Assembly: GCF_022921095.1 (NCBI RefSeq)
Contig: NZ_CP095053.1
Location: 596,001 to 660,000, forward strand
DNA: 64,000 nucleotides
Source: Hymenobacter aerilatus
Lineage (GTDB): Bacteria > Bacteroidota > Bacteroidia > Cytophagales > Hymenobacteraceae
Direction: 5' to 3'
The notes under the pieces are model-generated. The model was not told the DNA's origin. It did no database searches and saw nothing but the letters and a program-made list of their open reading frames with translations. The translations under genes were made by a program, and so were the position numbers. Positions 25,991 to 34,998 of this stretch are shown here, piece after piece; position 1 is the stretch's first letter; the number at the start of each line of letters is the position of its first letter.

Positions 25991-27418
25991 TTATGGGAAG
26001 ATGCCCAACGCTTGGTAACTCACGCCTATTTTCTCAATAGCCGCATAGAAGGCCGCCGTGCGCAGATCCGTGATACCCGGTACTTGCTTCATTACGTCCC
26101 TGATTTCATGGTAGGCCGTAATCATGGTGTCTTCCAAGCCCGAGCGCACCAAGTCAATCTCGTCGGCACCGTGGATGATGAGAGCCCGCTCCCGCTCGCT
26201 TACCATTTTGCCGGTAGTTTGCTCAATGGTCATCACCAAGCGCTTCATCGAAGCTTCTTCGGCCCGCTTGCCCATGCGGCCAAAGCGCACGTTCGACAAG
26301 TTTTTCAGCCACTCGAAGTACGAAACCGTTACGCCGCCAGCATTCAGATAAAGGTCGGGCAGGATAACTACCCCGCGTTCCAGCAGAACCTTCTCAGCTT
26401 CTTGGGTGGTAGGGCCGTTGGCACCTTCGGCAATGATCTTGGCCTTGATGTTTTTGGCGTTGCCCTCGTGAATCTGATTTTCCAGCGCAGCGGGCAACAG
26501 CACGTCGCACTCGTACTCCAACAGTTGCAGCGAGTCTTCGAAGTCCTGAGTGTCGGGGTGGAAATTGAGGATAGAGCCCGTGCTGGCACGGTGCTTAAAC
26601 ACTTCCTCTACATCCAAGCCTGCTGGGTTATACAGGCCGCCTTCACGCTCGGCTATGCCCACAATCAGGGCTCCTTCGCGCTGGCAAAAGTGAGCGGCGT
26701 GGTAGCCCACGTTGCCCAGGCCTTGCACAATAATGCGCTTGCCAGCCATACCGCTGGTTAGTCCCAGCTTCTTCAGCAGCGACTCGTCCTCCAATAGCTC
26801 GCGCAGGCCGTAGAAAATGCCTAGCCCTGTAGCTTCTGTCCGCCCCCTGATGCCGCCCTGGCCCACAGGCTTGCCGGTTACGCAGCCCAGCGCGCTGGTA
26901 TCACCATACTTAAAGGTAAGGTAGGTATCGGCAATCCAAGCCATTTCACGGCTGCTGGTGCCATAATCAGGCGCTGGCACATCCATGCCTGGCCCAATCA
27001 GGTTCTTTTTAATCAGCTCGCTGGCGTAGCGGCGCGTCACGCGCTCCAGCGTTTGCACGGAGCTGGTACGTGGGTTAATTTTCACCCCACCCTTGGCACC
27101 ACCGAACGGCACGTCTACCAGGGCGCACTTAAACGTCATAAGTGTTGCTAGCGCCATCACTTCTTCCTCATCCACGTGGATGCTGTAGCGAATACCGCCT
27201 TTGCTGGGAAGCTTGTGGTGGCTGTGCTGCACCCGAATGCCTTCGAACACCTGCACGTGCCCGTCCACTTCCACCGGGAAATTTACTTTATAAATGCTGT
27301 TGCAGGTCCGAATCTGACTTAGAATGCCAGGATCGAGCTTCGAGAAGCTCGCCGCGTGGTCGTAGAAGTGCAGGACGCTTTCGTAAAAGTCCTTGCCCTT
27401 CACCAAGTGGTTGCTCAT
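25991..27418 (-). CDS. Glu/Leu/Phe/Val dehydrogenase (glutamate dehydrogenase type)
   Basis: This 475-residue cytoplasmic enzyme deaminates an amino acid oxidatively to the 2-oxo acid with NAD(P). The dimerisation domain has KGGIRYSIHVDEEEVMALAT near residue 75 and CALVDVPFGGAKGGVKINP near 105, where the Lys residues bind substrate. PAPDYGTSSREMAWIADTY and the Rossmann motif VQGLGNVGYHAAHF near 230 follow, then IIAEGANGPTTQEAEKVL. Length and motifs fit glutamate dehydrogenase better than the shorter leucine or phenylalanine enzymes. The start at 27418 (MSNHLVKGKDFYESVL) is preferred, since the longer frame begins in non-coding leader. Confidence 0.9.
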   Translation of the reverse strand: MSNHLVKGKDFYESVLHFYDHAASFSKLDPGILSQIRTCNSIYKVNFPVEVDGHVQVFEGIRVQHSHHKLPSKGGIRYSIHVDEEEVMALATLMTFKCALVDVPFGGAKGGVKINPRTSSVQTLERVTRRYASELIKKNLIGPGMDVPAPDYGTSSREMAWIADTYLTFKYGDTSALGCVTGKPVGQGGIRGRTEATGLGIFYGLRELLEDESLLKKLGLTSGMAGKRIIVQGLGNVGYHAAHFCQREGALIVGIAEREGGLYNPAGLDVEEVFKHRASTGSILNFHPDTQDFEDSLQLLEYECDVLLPAALENQIHEGNAKNIKAKIIAEGANGPTTQEAEKVLLERGVVILPDLYLNAGGVTVSYFEWLKNLSNVRFGRMGKRAEEASMKRLVMTIEQTTGKMVSERERALIIHGADEIDLVRSGLEDTMITAYHEIRDVMKQVPGITDLRTAAFYAAIEKIGVSYQALGIFP

Positions 27419-27775
27419 GGTACTGTGAGTTGGTGGGAAGATAAATATGAAGACAGTATACACGCAAACGACCAATTAGTGGCTTGCGTTGTGTAGCTGC
27501 CTAGCGCAAAGGTCGGGAGTTAGGAAATATAGCTGAGTGGAGTACGTGCAGGCACACTACCTGCCGATAGTCGCATACAAAGAAATTGAGAAGACAGGAA
27601 CTTAGGAAATAATCTGATTTTGTACTAAAAAAGTAAATTGTATTTAGATATAAGTAATCAACTATAAGTTATTGTTTGTGAGGTATTGATTGAATATTTT
27701 TAACCTGAAAGCTTTCGGGCAGGCACAGTATTTTGTTGGTAAAGTACTATAATTATACTTTTAAGTGATGTTGGT
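27419..27775. other. AT-rich divergent intergenic region (357 bases)
   Basis: Between two genes read outward, the right two-thirds (about 27560-27775) is very AT-rich. Upstream of the PA14 gene a TTG at 27733-27735 is followed after 20 bases by TACTTTTA at 27756-27763, one mismatch from the -7 consensus, but this would leave a leader of only about 6 bases. No open frame or strong hairpin is present. Confidence 0.4.
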
Positions 27776-29194
27776 ATGACACAACGTATATTTTGTTGTT
27801 CTCTTCTGAGTATTTGCTTGATGGCAGCTACTGGAAACGCTCTACCCCCGTTGCAAGCAGGCGTAGCAGAAAGCGCTCAAGTGCTAGTGCCCAGCATCGC
27901 ATATGGTCTCACGGCACTATACTTCAACAATAGTACGCTGGCAGGCAAGCCAGTACTGCAGCGTCGTGATGCTGCCCCCAACTTTGACTGGGGTAAGGAT
28001 GCGCCAGCACCCACTGTATCAGCCGACTACTTTTCGGTGCGGTGGCTGGGCTTGCTTACGGCGCCTATCACGGGTTCTTACTCCTTTTCGGTTCGCCCCG
28101 ACGAGCGGGTGCGGCTATGGGTAGGCGGGCAGAAAGTACTAGACACCTGGGATGGTACTGGTCAGACACAGCCACAGGCCTACATAACGCTGGCTGCTGG
28201 CGAAACTACATCGGTGAAGTTGGAATACCATAGTGAAGAAGGGAGTGCGCACGTGCAGCTACAATGGCTTCCCCCTGGTCAAGCCCGACAAGCTATTCCC
28301 GTTCAATGCTTTTCTGCCGAAAGCAACCCAAGTGTGGTCGCAACAAGTACCAGCACTAAGTCACAACATCCGAGTGCGGCCAAGCACAAGGTGGCTACGG
28401 TTCCGCCAGCAAAGGCTGCCCCGTCCAAACCTGCAGCAGCTAAGCCAACTCTCGCAGAGCTAGCAGGCGTATACGTGTTGAAAGCGCGCACAACTGGGCA
28501 GCCGCTGGCAGTTGCCGACGAGCGTCAGCTCACGTCCGCTGAGGATGCTGTAGCTCCGCACTGGCGTATTGAGCCAGCTGGTCAGGGATATTACCGCGTA
28601 GCAGTGCAAGGCGGTACCAAAGTGCTGGAAGTCTTAGGCAGCTCGTCTTCTAATGGTGCCGCTCTCAATCTGTGGCCCTATTATAGTGGCAACAACCAGT
28701 TGTGGCAGATCAAAGAAGCCGGCGACGGCTATTATACACTGATAGCTAAGCACAGTCGAAAAGCACTCACAGCTAAAGTACCAACTGAGGGCGGCATGCA
28801 ACAATGGCGTGCAAATGGGCACGAAGATCAGCAGTGGCGGCTAGAACCAGTAAAAGACGAGGCAGTTCAACTGACCTCTGCCAGTACACCGCTCGTTGGG
28901 AACGGTATTTACAATGTTAGTTTATCACCAAACCCATCCAACGGCACCTCGCAACTGCGCTACCAGTTGCCAAATGCAGTACCCGTGGGCTGGGTACTGT
29001 ATGATGCGCGTGGCATCGTGGTCCGCACCTCCGACTACAGGCGGGCAGCTAGCGGCATACACCAACAAACGCTGGCGCTATCGGCCCTACCCAGCGGTGA
29101 CTATCAATTGCATCTCACTGTGGGCACTATCACTACCACGCAGCCCATTCTGATTCGTCATCCATCTGCCGAGACACGGACGGAAGCGGAATAG
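27776..29194 (+). CDS. Secreted PA14, ricin-lectin and T9SS-sorted protein, copy 1
   Basis: This 472-residue exported protein has the following order: signal peptide (about 1-23), PA14 domain (about 40-180, with YFSVRWLGLLTAPITGSYSF and LEYHSEEGSAHVQLQWLPPG), an Ala/Lys/Ser-rich linker, a ricin-type beta-trefoil lectin (about 225-365, with repeats such as NNQLWQIKEAGDGYYTLIAK and QQWRANGHEDQQWRLEP), and a C-terminal T9SS sorting domain (about 375-462, SLSPNPSNGTSQLRYQL). PA14 and ricin domains bind glycans, so it is probably a cell-surface or released carbohydrate-binding protein. It has no catalytic domain. A close paralog follows 261 bases downstream. Confidence 0.85.
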   Translation: MTQRIFCCSLLSICLMAATGNALPPLQAGVAESAQVLVPSIAYGLTALYFNNSTLAGKPVLQRRDAAPNFDWGKDAPAPTVSADYFSVRWLGLLTAPITGSYSFSVRPDERVRLWVGGQKVLDTWDGTGQTQPQAYITLAAGETTSVKLEYHSEEGSAHVQLQWLPPGQARQAIPVQCFSAESNPSVVATSTSTKSQHPSAAKHKVATVPPAKAAPSKPAAAKPTLAELAGVYVLKARTTGQPLAVADERQLTSAEDAVAPHWRIEPAGQGYYRVAVQGGTKVLEVLGSSSSNGAALNLWPYYSGNNQLWQIKEAGDGYYTLIAKHSRKALTAKVPTEGGMQQWRANGHEDQQWRLEPVKDEAVQLTSASTPLVGNGIYNVSLSPNPSNGTSQLRYQLPNAVPVGWVLYDARGIVVRTSDYRRAASGIHQQTLALSALPSGDYQLHLTVGTITTTQPILIRHPSAETRTEAE

Positions 29195-29455
29195 CCTACT
29201 TATTGTATCTCGAAGTGGGAGGGGAAATTAACGGTGTAGCTATCAAATGTGCATCCTGCAATGAATAAGGTGTTAGATATGAATAATATTAGCTAGTAAT
29301 ATTTAATAAATTATAAATTTAAAAGGATTAAATATTATAAATGTGTTTTTGGCTTGGTTTTTATTGTGTTTAGTTATGTTTCCAAATCAGGCTTAACGAG
29401 ATAGCATTTATTAATAAAATGCTATTTTAACCAAATCCCGTACATTCTTCTCACT
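29195..29455. other. AT-rich spacer between the two PA14 paralogs
   Basis: 261 bases, strongly AT-rich from 29270. A small hairpin TAGCATTT (29402-29409) with AAATGCTA (29417-29424) lies 32 bases before the second start codon. No consensus promoter with both boxes was found, but the leader resembles that of the first copy in composition. Confidence 0.4.
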
Positions 29456-30934
29456 ATGATGCGACACTTACTCTTTTGTTCTCTGGTAGGGATGCACCTG
29501 TTTAGCCATGCCGAAGGTGCGTTTGCTTCTGTTAAGGGGGCTACAAGCAAAGAATTTCAGCAGCTGGTGGTGCCAGCGCAAAACGGTACGCCCGGCCTCA
29601 CGGGGTGGTATTTCGGTAATAGCACACTGGCAGGCAAACCTATCCGTCAGCAGCAAGATGCCGCACCTAACTTTCAGTGGGGAAAAGATGCTCCGGCACC
29701 CACTGTGCCAGCCGATTATTTCTCGGTACGTTGGGAGGGCTTTCTAACGGCCCCTACCACCGGCGCGTATTCCTTCGCTGTGCGCGCTGGGGAGCAGGTA
29801 CGGTTATGGATCAATGGTCAGAAAATTCTGGATACCTGGGACGGTCAGAGCCTCACCGAGTCAGATATCTACGTGAACCTTGCTGCTGGCGAATCAACGC
29901 CCATCAAGCTGGAATATCATAGTGAGGAAGGTGACGCGCACGTACAGTTGCAATGGACTACTCCAAAGCAGGTACGCCAGGCTATTCCTGCTGAAGCTTT
30001 CTCGGCCGAAGGATTTGTGATGGCCTCAGTGCCAGCGCCAGCATCAGTAGCGGCTCAGCCAAAGGTAGAAGTGGAGGTTTCCAAACAAGCCATAACGCGT
30101 AAAGCCGGAATGCGCCTGCCTAAAGGTGCTGTGGCCACTCCGGCTGTTGCATCCATGTCGGGTGTATACCGTCTGAAAGCTCGCAATGACGGCCAAACGC
30201 TGGCTGTAGCGGAGCAACAAGCCACTGGCAGAGCGGCCGCCGACGCAGCTGCCCCTGAATGGCTACTCGAATCAGCTGGTAACGGCTACTACCGTGTGTT
30301 TGTGCAGGGTAGCAATAAGGCGCTAGAGGTGCTCGGCAACTCTTCTTCCAACGGCGCTGCTCTCGACCTGTGGCCTGCCTACAAGAGTGATAATCAGCTG
30401 TGGCTGATTCACGAAGCAGAAGATGGATACTATACGCTGGTGGCTAAGCACAGCAGCAAGGCCCTAACGGCCAAAGAAACGTCGGAAGGCGGGTTGCAGC
30501 AGTGGCGCTACAACGGCGGCGCCGATCAGCAGTGGAAGCTAGAGCCCGTAGCGGGCGCCAAGATCAGCACCAAAGCCACGCCACTTGTGGGCAACGGCGA
30601 CTATAAAGTGCACGTGTATCCCAACCCCTCAAACGGCATCTCGCAGCTGCGCTACCAATTGCCTGGGGCCATGCCCGTAGGCTGGGTACTCTACGACACC
30701 CGCGGTGTAGCCGTGCGCTCCTCCAACGCTCGTCAGCTGAGTGATGGAGTGCATAACCAGACACTGCCTTTCCTGGAGTTGCCCTCAGGCAACTACCAGT
30801 TGCATCTCACCGTGAATGGTATAACCACTTCGCAGCCCATCATGATCCGTCACCCCAAGGCAGAGTCTCAGGGCGAAGCACGGGTACAAACGGTGGAGCC
30901 TATGCAGATTGTGCAAATGCAGGCTAGCCGGTAA
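29456..30934 (+). CDS. Secreted PA14, ricin-lectin and T9SS-sorted protein, copy 2
   Basis: This 492-residue paralog of the preceding gene has the same domain order: signal peptide, PA14 (YFSVRWEGFLTAPTTGAYSF, LEYHSEEGDAHVQLQWTTPK), linker, ricin-type trefoil (EVLGNSSSNGAALDLWPAYK, LQQWRYNGGADQQWKLEPV) and T9SS sorting domain (VHVYPNPSNGISQLRYQLPG). Identity is high in the PA14 and sorting domains and low in the linker and signal peptide, as expected for an older tandem duplication. Its tail is about 10 residues longer. It probably has the same surface glycan-binding role with different specificity. Confidence 0.85.
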   Translation: MMRHLLFCSLVGMHLFSHAEGAFASVKGATSKEFQQLVVPAQNGTPGLTGWYFGNSTLAGKPIRQQQDAAPNFQWGKDAPAPTVPADYFSVRWEGFLTAPTTGAYSFAVRAGEQVRLWINGQKILDTWDGQSLTESDIYVNLAAGESTPIKLEYHSEEGDAHVQLQWTTPKQVRQAIPAEAFSAEGFVMASVPAPASVAAQPKVEVEVSKQAITRKAGMRLPKGAVATPAVASMSGVYRLKARNDGQTLAVAEQQATGRAAADAAAPEWLLESAGNGYYRVFVQGSNKALEVLGNSSSNGAALDLWPAYKSDNQLWLIHEAEDGYYTLVAKHSSKALTAKETSEGGLQQWRYNGGADQQWKLEPVAGAKISTKATPLVGNGDYKVHVYPNPSNGISQLRYQLPGAMPVGWVLYDTRGVAVRSSNARQLSDGVHNQTLPFLELPSGNYQLHLTVNGITTSQPIMIRHPKAESQGEARVQTVEPMQIVQMQASR

Positions 30935-30941
30935 GGTAGTT

Positions 30942-31021
30942 GGCTTACAGATGCCAAGAGGGGCACTACTGGTTTCGTATAATTACGAAACCAGTAGTGC
31001 CCCTCTTGGCATCTGTAAGCC
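30942..31021. terminator. Perfect 38-bp hairpin, two-way terminator
   Basis: Arms 30942-30979 and 30984-31021 are exact reverse complements with a TAAT loop. It separates the convergent PA14 and glycosyltransferase genes. The stem is far longer than needed for termination and resembles a palindromic element. Confidence 0.8.
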
Positions 31022-31068
31022 TATCAATGTCGGGATAGGATCAACGGGGGGTAGAGAACCAGCAATAA

Positions 31069-32202
31069 TCAGGAATGAACTTGCTGCTCATAACACGTTA
31101 TCAACTGGGTTGCGAGGCGAGCGGGGGAGAATCGAGTTTGGGCGTATTGGTAGCCTTGCTCTCGCATGTGATCTGCGTACGCCGGGTCAGTTAACACTTT
31201 CTCGATGGCGTGTGCGAGTTGCTTGGGGCTGGTAGGATCTATATAACAAGAGGTGGGGCCGCCTGCTTCCGGTAGGGCTGAGGTAGAAGAGGTAATAACA
31301 GGTGTCTTGCACAGTAGCGCTTCAGCTATAGGTAAGCCAAACCCTTCGTACAGGGAGGGGTAGATAAGGGCTGAGGCGCCCTGGTATAGCGCCTGAAGTT
31401 GCTGAATGTCTACTAGGTTTTCCAACCAGTGTACTACATCTTCTAGGTTTGCTTGCGCTAACAGGTGTTGTAACTGCTGTTTATGACGCTTTCCTTTGCC
31501 CACTAGAACAAGCGGCACTCGCAGGTCTGTCGGCAAGTGTTGGTAGGCACGGAGTAGAGTGGCAATGTTCTTACGAGGCTCTAAGCTGCCTACCCCCAAC
31601 AGGTAGGGTGTTGTTATACCCAGCTGTGCTATGGTGCTAGCTACTTGCTCAGGTGGTTGCTGCTGATAATATATAGGGTCGCAGGCTTGGTAGATAACTT
31701 TAATTTTGGCTGGGTCTACCCGGTAGTGTTCCACCAAATCCCGCTTTGTATGCTCGCTGATGGCAATGATTTGCGTTGCATGATGGCAGCTGTAGCGTAC
31801 TTTTTGATCGTAGATAAAGCGCTCAACAGCGCCATACCACTGCGGATAAACTTTAGAAATAACATCGTGCATGGTCACTACGCCTGGGATACCCGCACGC
31901 GCAAGCCCCACAGGCAACTCGTGGCTCAACCCATGATATAGTTCAATATGGCCTCGCGTTAACTGTTTCACTACGCCATAGCTGCGCCATAAGGACCGGA
32001 AGGAACTGCTAGGTACGAACGTAGTATACTGAGCGTCTTCCAGAAAGGGCTGTATAGCCGGATGTTGCCGGATGGCAGGCGTATACAAATGGTACTCATG
32101 CTCGGGGTGAAAGCGCGCTACATCCTGCACCAACGTGCGGCTATAATTACCCAAGCCGGTAAAATTGCCAAACAAGCGTTTGGCATCGTATCCAATTCGC
32201 AT
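31069..32202 (-). CDS. Glycosyltransferase family 4 (GT-B fold)
   Basis: This 377-residue cytoplasmic enzyme opens with MRIGYDAKRLFGNFTGLGNY, the sugar-acceptor loop of GT4 mannosyl/glucosyltransferases. GVGSLEPRKNIATLLRAYQH near residue 196 and YEGFGLPIAEALLCKTPVIT near 287 hold the conserved nucleotide-sugar-binding E-x7-E pattern. It probably adds a sugar to a lipopolysaccharide or exopolysaccharide. The donor and acceptor are unknown, and no polysaccharide cluster surrounds it. It converges on the PA14 pair. Confidence 0.87.
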   Translation of the reverse strand: MRIGYDAKRLFGNFTGLGNYSRTLVQDVARFHPEHEYHLYTPAIRQHPAIQPFLEDAQYTTFVPSSSFRSLWRSYGVVKQLTRGHIELYHGLSHELPVGLARAGIPGVVTMHDVISKVYPQWYGAVERFIYDQKVRYSCHHATQIIAISEHTKRDLVEHYRVDPAKIKVIYQACDPIYYQQQPPEQVASTIAQLGITTPYLLGVGSLEPRKNIATLLRAYQHLPTDLRVPLVLVGKGKRHKQQLQHLLAQANLEDVVHWLENLVDIQQLQALYQGASALIYPSLYEGFGLPIAEALLCKTPVITSSTSALPEAGGPTSCYIDPTSPKQLAHAIEKVLTDPAYADHMREQGYQYAQTRFSPARLATQLITCYEQQVHS

Positions 32203-32230
32203 ACTGCAAAGAAGGGTAGGGTGGCAGTAC

Positions 32231-32261
32231 GCTTATCACCTGTTGGCAACAGGTGATAAGC
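32231..32261 (-). terminator. Hairpin downstream of the M61 peptidase gene
   Basis: Arms GCTTATCACCTGTT (32231-32244) and AACAGGTGATAAGC (32248-32261) are perfect with loop GGC. It lies 17 bases beyond the stop of the minus-strand peptidase gene. Confidence 0.75.
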
Positions 32262-32277
32262 TACATGTGGTGAAAAC

Positions 32278-34137
32278 TTATTTCGCTTTGCTTCCCAGCC
32301 ATGCGTTGCGGTAGGCCTTTATTTTTTTCGTGACGGCTCGTTTGTCGGCTTCGTAGGGTAGCACTTCCAGGGTAGGATCTTCGGTGAGTGTGAGTTGGGC
32401 GGTGCGCTCTTGTCCCCGCGAGCGGTACACCACGGGGATTACGTCGCCGGGTTTGTGGCGGGCCAAAAGGGCACCGTAGGCTGTGCGGTTAATGATAGGC
32501 TGACCGGCCAACTTTACGATAACATCTTCACGGTCGAGGCCAGCCTGATACAGCGGACTGCCTACCAGGGTAGTAACTGGTATGGTAAGGGTGCTATCGG
32601 TGTTGAATAACAGCCGATTGGCACCCAGGCTGGCCTGGCCGGCATGCGCTTTCCGTACCACGAGACCCGCCGGGGCCAGCAGCTTTTCGAAATCAGGTAG
32701 GGTATGCCCATAGATATGCTGACGGAAAAACTGCCCGGCAAAAGCCGTGTCGCGGGCCACTTCGCCCAGCACGCGTTGCAGGTCGGCAGTGGTGTAGGGG
32801 CGGGCTGGGGCGTAGTTTTGCTGCTTGCTACCATATTGCTGCCACAGAGCCCGCATATAGGTATCGAGGTCAGTTTTGTGGTCCTGGCGCAGCAGCATAT
32901 CCAGCGCCAGCGCATTGGCCGCGCCAATGTAGTAGTAGGAGAGATAGGTATTTGCGCGGTTGTTGGGGTCGATGCTGACAGCAGCGTCCACAAAGGGGGC
33001 CTGTTGGCTCATGTACACTGGCGAGTAACGCGCTGCTCCCGGCGAGTTCAACATGGCATTCACCACACCCGACAGGGCTTCGTCGCAATATTGCTGGTCG
33101 GTGCTGAATGCGCCGGAGCGGCGCAACAGCAGGTCGCCGTAGTACTGCGTGAAGCCTTCAGCAAACCACAGGTTGCTGCTCATGTTGGCCTGCTCGAAGT
33201 TGAACGGTTCCAGGTCCTGCGGGCGCAGGCGCTCCACGTTCCAGCTATGGAAAAACTCGTGCGATACTGTACCCAGGTTGTCCAGCGCTCCTTGGCCGCG
33301 CAGGGGGCGGCTGCTGGTGAGCGAGGTGGAGTTGCGGTGCTCCATCCCATCACCGCTGGTTTGGGGTAGGTAGTTGGCAATGAAGGTGTAACGACCAAAA
33401 TCGTAGTCGGGCAGCGTGCCGAACACGGCAGCGGCCTCCTTCACTATACCTTTGGTTTTGGTCACAAACTCGTCCAGTTCAGCGGCAGTACCATCGTGCA
33501 GCACTTGCATTTCGATGGTCTTGCCCTGCTCCTGCCAGCTACGTACCTGCTGCGCCCCCAGAGAGGTAGGCGAATCCATGAGGTACTGAAAATGCGGCGC
33601 GTAATACGTGTTGCCGGCCGACTCGGGGCGCAGTTGGGTAGCTGCTTTCCACTCGGCGGGCATAGCAAACTTCACTTCCACTGGCCGCTGCTCCAAGCCC
33701 CGGGCAAAGACTAGTGTGGCGGGCATATTCAGGTGAGCATGGCGCCAGTCGATGCCAGCGTACGTGCCATCAGTCCGGTCGCCAAACAAGGTGTAGGTGA
33801 ACGTGACGGTGCCATCGTGGCCGGCTACCTCCCAGCCGTACGGATCGGGATGCGTGACAGTGAGCGGCTGGCCGTTGGCGTTGGTGGCGCGCACCTCATA
33901 TACGTTCTTGGCAAACTCGTGCAGCGCGTAGCGACCCGGCGAGGAACGGGCCATCCGTACCTGCAATGGGGTAGTGGGCAGATTTGTGAAGGTGGCAGTT
34001 ATCTGGGCTTCGTGGTGAGCGGCGTTTGGGAAAGCTACCGTGTAGCGTACGGGGGGCGGGGTGGTTTGCGCAACCACGGGTTGACAGAACGCCAGCGGGA
34101 AGGCCAGTGCCAAAAGAAGAGTAACAGATGTTCGCAT
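32278..34137 (-). CDS. M61-family metallopeptidase with PDZ domain
   Basis: This 619-residue secreted protein has a signal peptide (MRTSVTLLLALAFPLAFCQP), an N-terminal beta domain, and a thermolysin-like catalytic domain with the zinc motif VSHEFFHSWNVERLRP near residue 295. FAEGFTQYYGDLLLR follows, supplying the third zinc ligand and the Tyr region. A C-terminal PDZ domain lies at about residues 500-590 (GSPLYQAGLDREDVIVKLAG). Glycyl aminopeptidases of this family clip N-terminal Gly or Ala from periplasmic peptides. It is complete and of usual length. It stands alone, with its own terminator. Confidence 0.9.
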   Translation of the reverse strand: MRTSVTLLLALAFPLAFCQPVVAQTTPPPVRYTVAFPNAAHHEAQITATFTNLPTTPLQVRMARSSPGRYALHEFAKNVYEVRATNANGQPLTVTHPDPYGWEVAGHDGTVTFTYTLFGDRTDGTYAGIDWRHAHLNMPATLVFARGLEQRPVEVKFAMPAEWKAATQLRPESAGNTYYAPHFQYLMDSPTSLGAQQVRSWQEQGKTIEMQVLHDGTAAELDEFVTKTKGIVKEAAAVFGTLPDYDFGRYTFIANYLPQTSGDGMEHRNSTSLTSSRPLRGQGALDNLGTVSHEFFHSWNVERLRPQDLEPFNFEQANMSSNLWFAEGFTQYYGDLLLRRSGAFSTDQQYCDEALSGVVNAMLNSPGAARYSPVYMSQQAPFVDAAVSIDPNNRANTYLSYYYIGAANALALDMLLRQDHKTDLDTYMRALWQQYGSKQQNYAPARPYTTADLQRVLGEVARDTAFAGQFFRQHIYGHTLPDFEKLLAPAGLVVRKAHAGQASLGANRLLFNTDSTLTIPVTTLVGSPLYQAGLDREDVIVKLAGQPIINRTAYGALLARHKPGDVIPVVYRSRGQERTAQLTLTEDPTLEVLPYEADKRAVTKKIKAYRNAWLGSKAK

Positions 34138-34197
34138 AAAGAACTGCTCAGATGAGGAAGTTGTAAAAATAAGCGTTCCGCCCAGAACGCGCCCTGC

Positions 34198-34887
34198 TTA
34201 ATCCGGAACCCACTCTGTAAACACCGTGGCCTCCATCATCCGCCCAAACAAAAAAGAGCGTTGCTGCGGCCGTAGACCTACTGTAGCCAGCGCCTGTTGT
34301 ATAGGCGGAAGGCGTTGGGCCGAAATGCCCGCCGTGAGTCGGAAGAAACGGTACATCACTGCTAATAGCCCATGATGCCACCAGCGGGTAGGCGTCGTGA
34401 AATCGGCAAGCAGCCAGGGGGCACCGGGGCGCCGGGCCGCGTTGAGTTGCTGCACGATGCGTTGCAACTCACTGGGCGCAAATAGGTCGAGCAAGAAAAA
34501 GGTAAGTACCGCATCAAACTGCTCTGCGGGGAGCAGCGCGGCTTCGGTGCCCCACCGAAACACAATCTGCCCAGACCGCTGTGGCTGGTGTTGTTGCTGC
34601 CACGCCTGGGCCTGGGCCAGCATCTGAGCCGAGGCCTCTACGTAGAGCACGCGGGCCTGGGGGCACTGCTGCCAGATGTCACCTAAAATCCAGCCCGTTC
34701 CGCCTCCAACAATAAGAAGGTGCGGCGTACCCGGCGGCAGCCCTGCTAGGGCCGTCTGCTGGGCGCGCCGCAAGGCCCGGCCAAACACCAGCCGGGCCAG
34801 CGCATCATAAAACGGCGCTACAAAGTCGAAGCCTTTCAGAGGGGTAGGGGTGAAGGTGGTAGAGAAGGTAGGCCGTTTATGACCCAT
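34198..34887 (-). CDS. Class I SAM-dependent methyltransferase
   Basis: This 229-residue cytoplasmic protein has the Rossmann-like SAM motif LLIVGGGTGWILGDIWQQCP near residue 58, then VLYVEASAQMLAQAQAWQQQ (motif II), EQFDAVLTFFLLDLFAPSEL and a post-core region APWLLADFTTPTRWWHHGLL. It resembles UbiE/type-11 methyltransferases. The substrate is unknown. MGHKRPTFSTTF at 34887 is the preferred start. The frame is open to 34926, but the extra residues look like non-coding leader. Confidence 0.82.
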   Translation of the reverse strand: MGHKRPTFSTTFTPTPLKGFDFVAPFYDALARLVFGRALRRAQQTALAGLPPGTPHLLIVGGGTGWILGDIWQQCPQARVLYVEASAQMLAQAQAWQQQHQPQRSGQIVFRWGTEAALLPAEQFDAVLTFFLLDLFAPSELQRIVQQLNAARRPGAPWLLADFTTPTRWWHHGLLAVMYRFFRLTAGISAQRLPPIQQALATVGLRPQQRSFLFGRMMEATVFTEWVPD

Positions 34888-34998
34888 GCATGGCGAATAA
34901 CCGTATTTGAATGATGCCGTGAGCAACGTTAGACGCTAGACTGTAAAGATGGCTGGCAAACGCATACTATCGGGTAGTCTTATTTTTGGTTTGCTTAC

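Noticed and set aside
25958..26761. Long plus-strand frame of 267 codons opposite the glutamate-type dehydrogenase
   Set aside because: It has no family resemblance and mirrors a highly conserved enzyme. High-GC codon use of the real gene keeps the antisense frame open.
27735..27763. Promoter for the first PA14 gene at TTG...TACTTTTA
   Set aside because: The last base of the -7 box does not match and the leader would be only about 6 bases, so it is mentioned in the gap entry but not called as a promoter.
32704..33369. Plus-strand frame of 221 codons opposite the M61 peptidase
   Set aside because: Antisense shadow of a well-supported gene, with no recognisable motifs.
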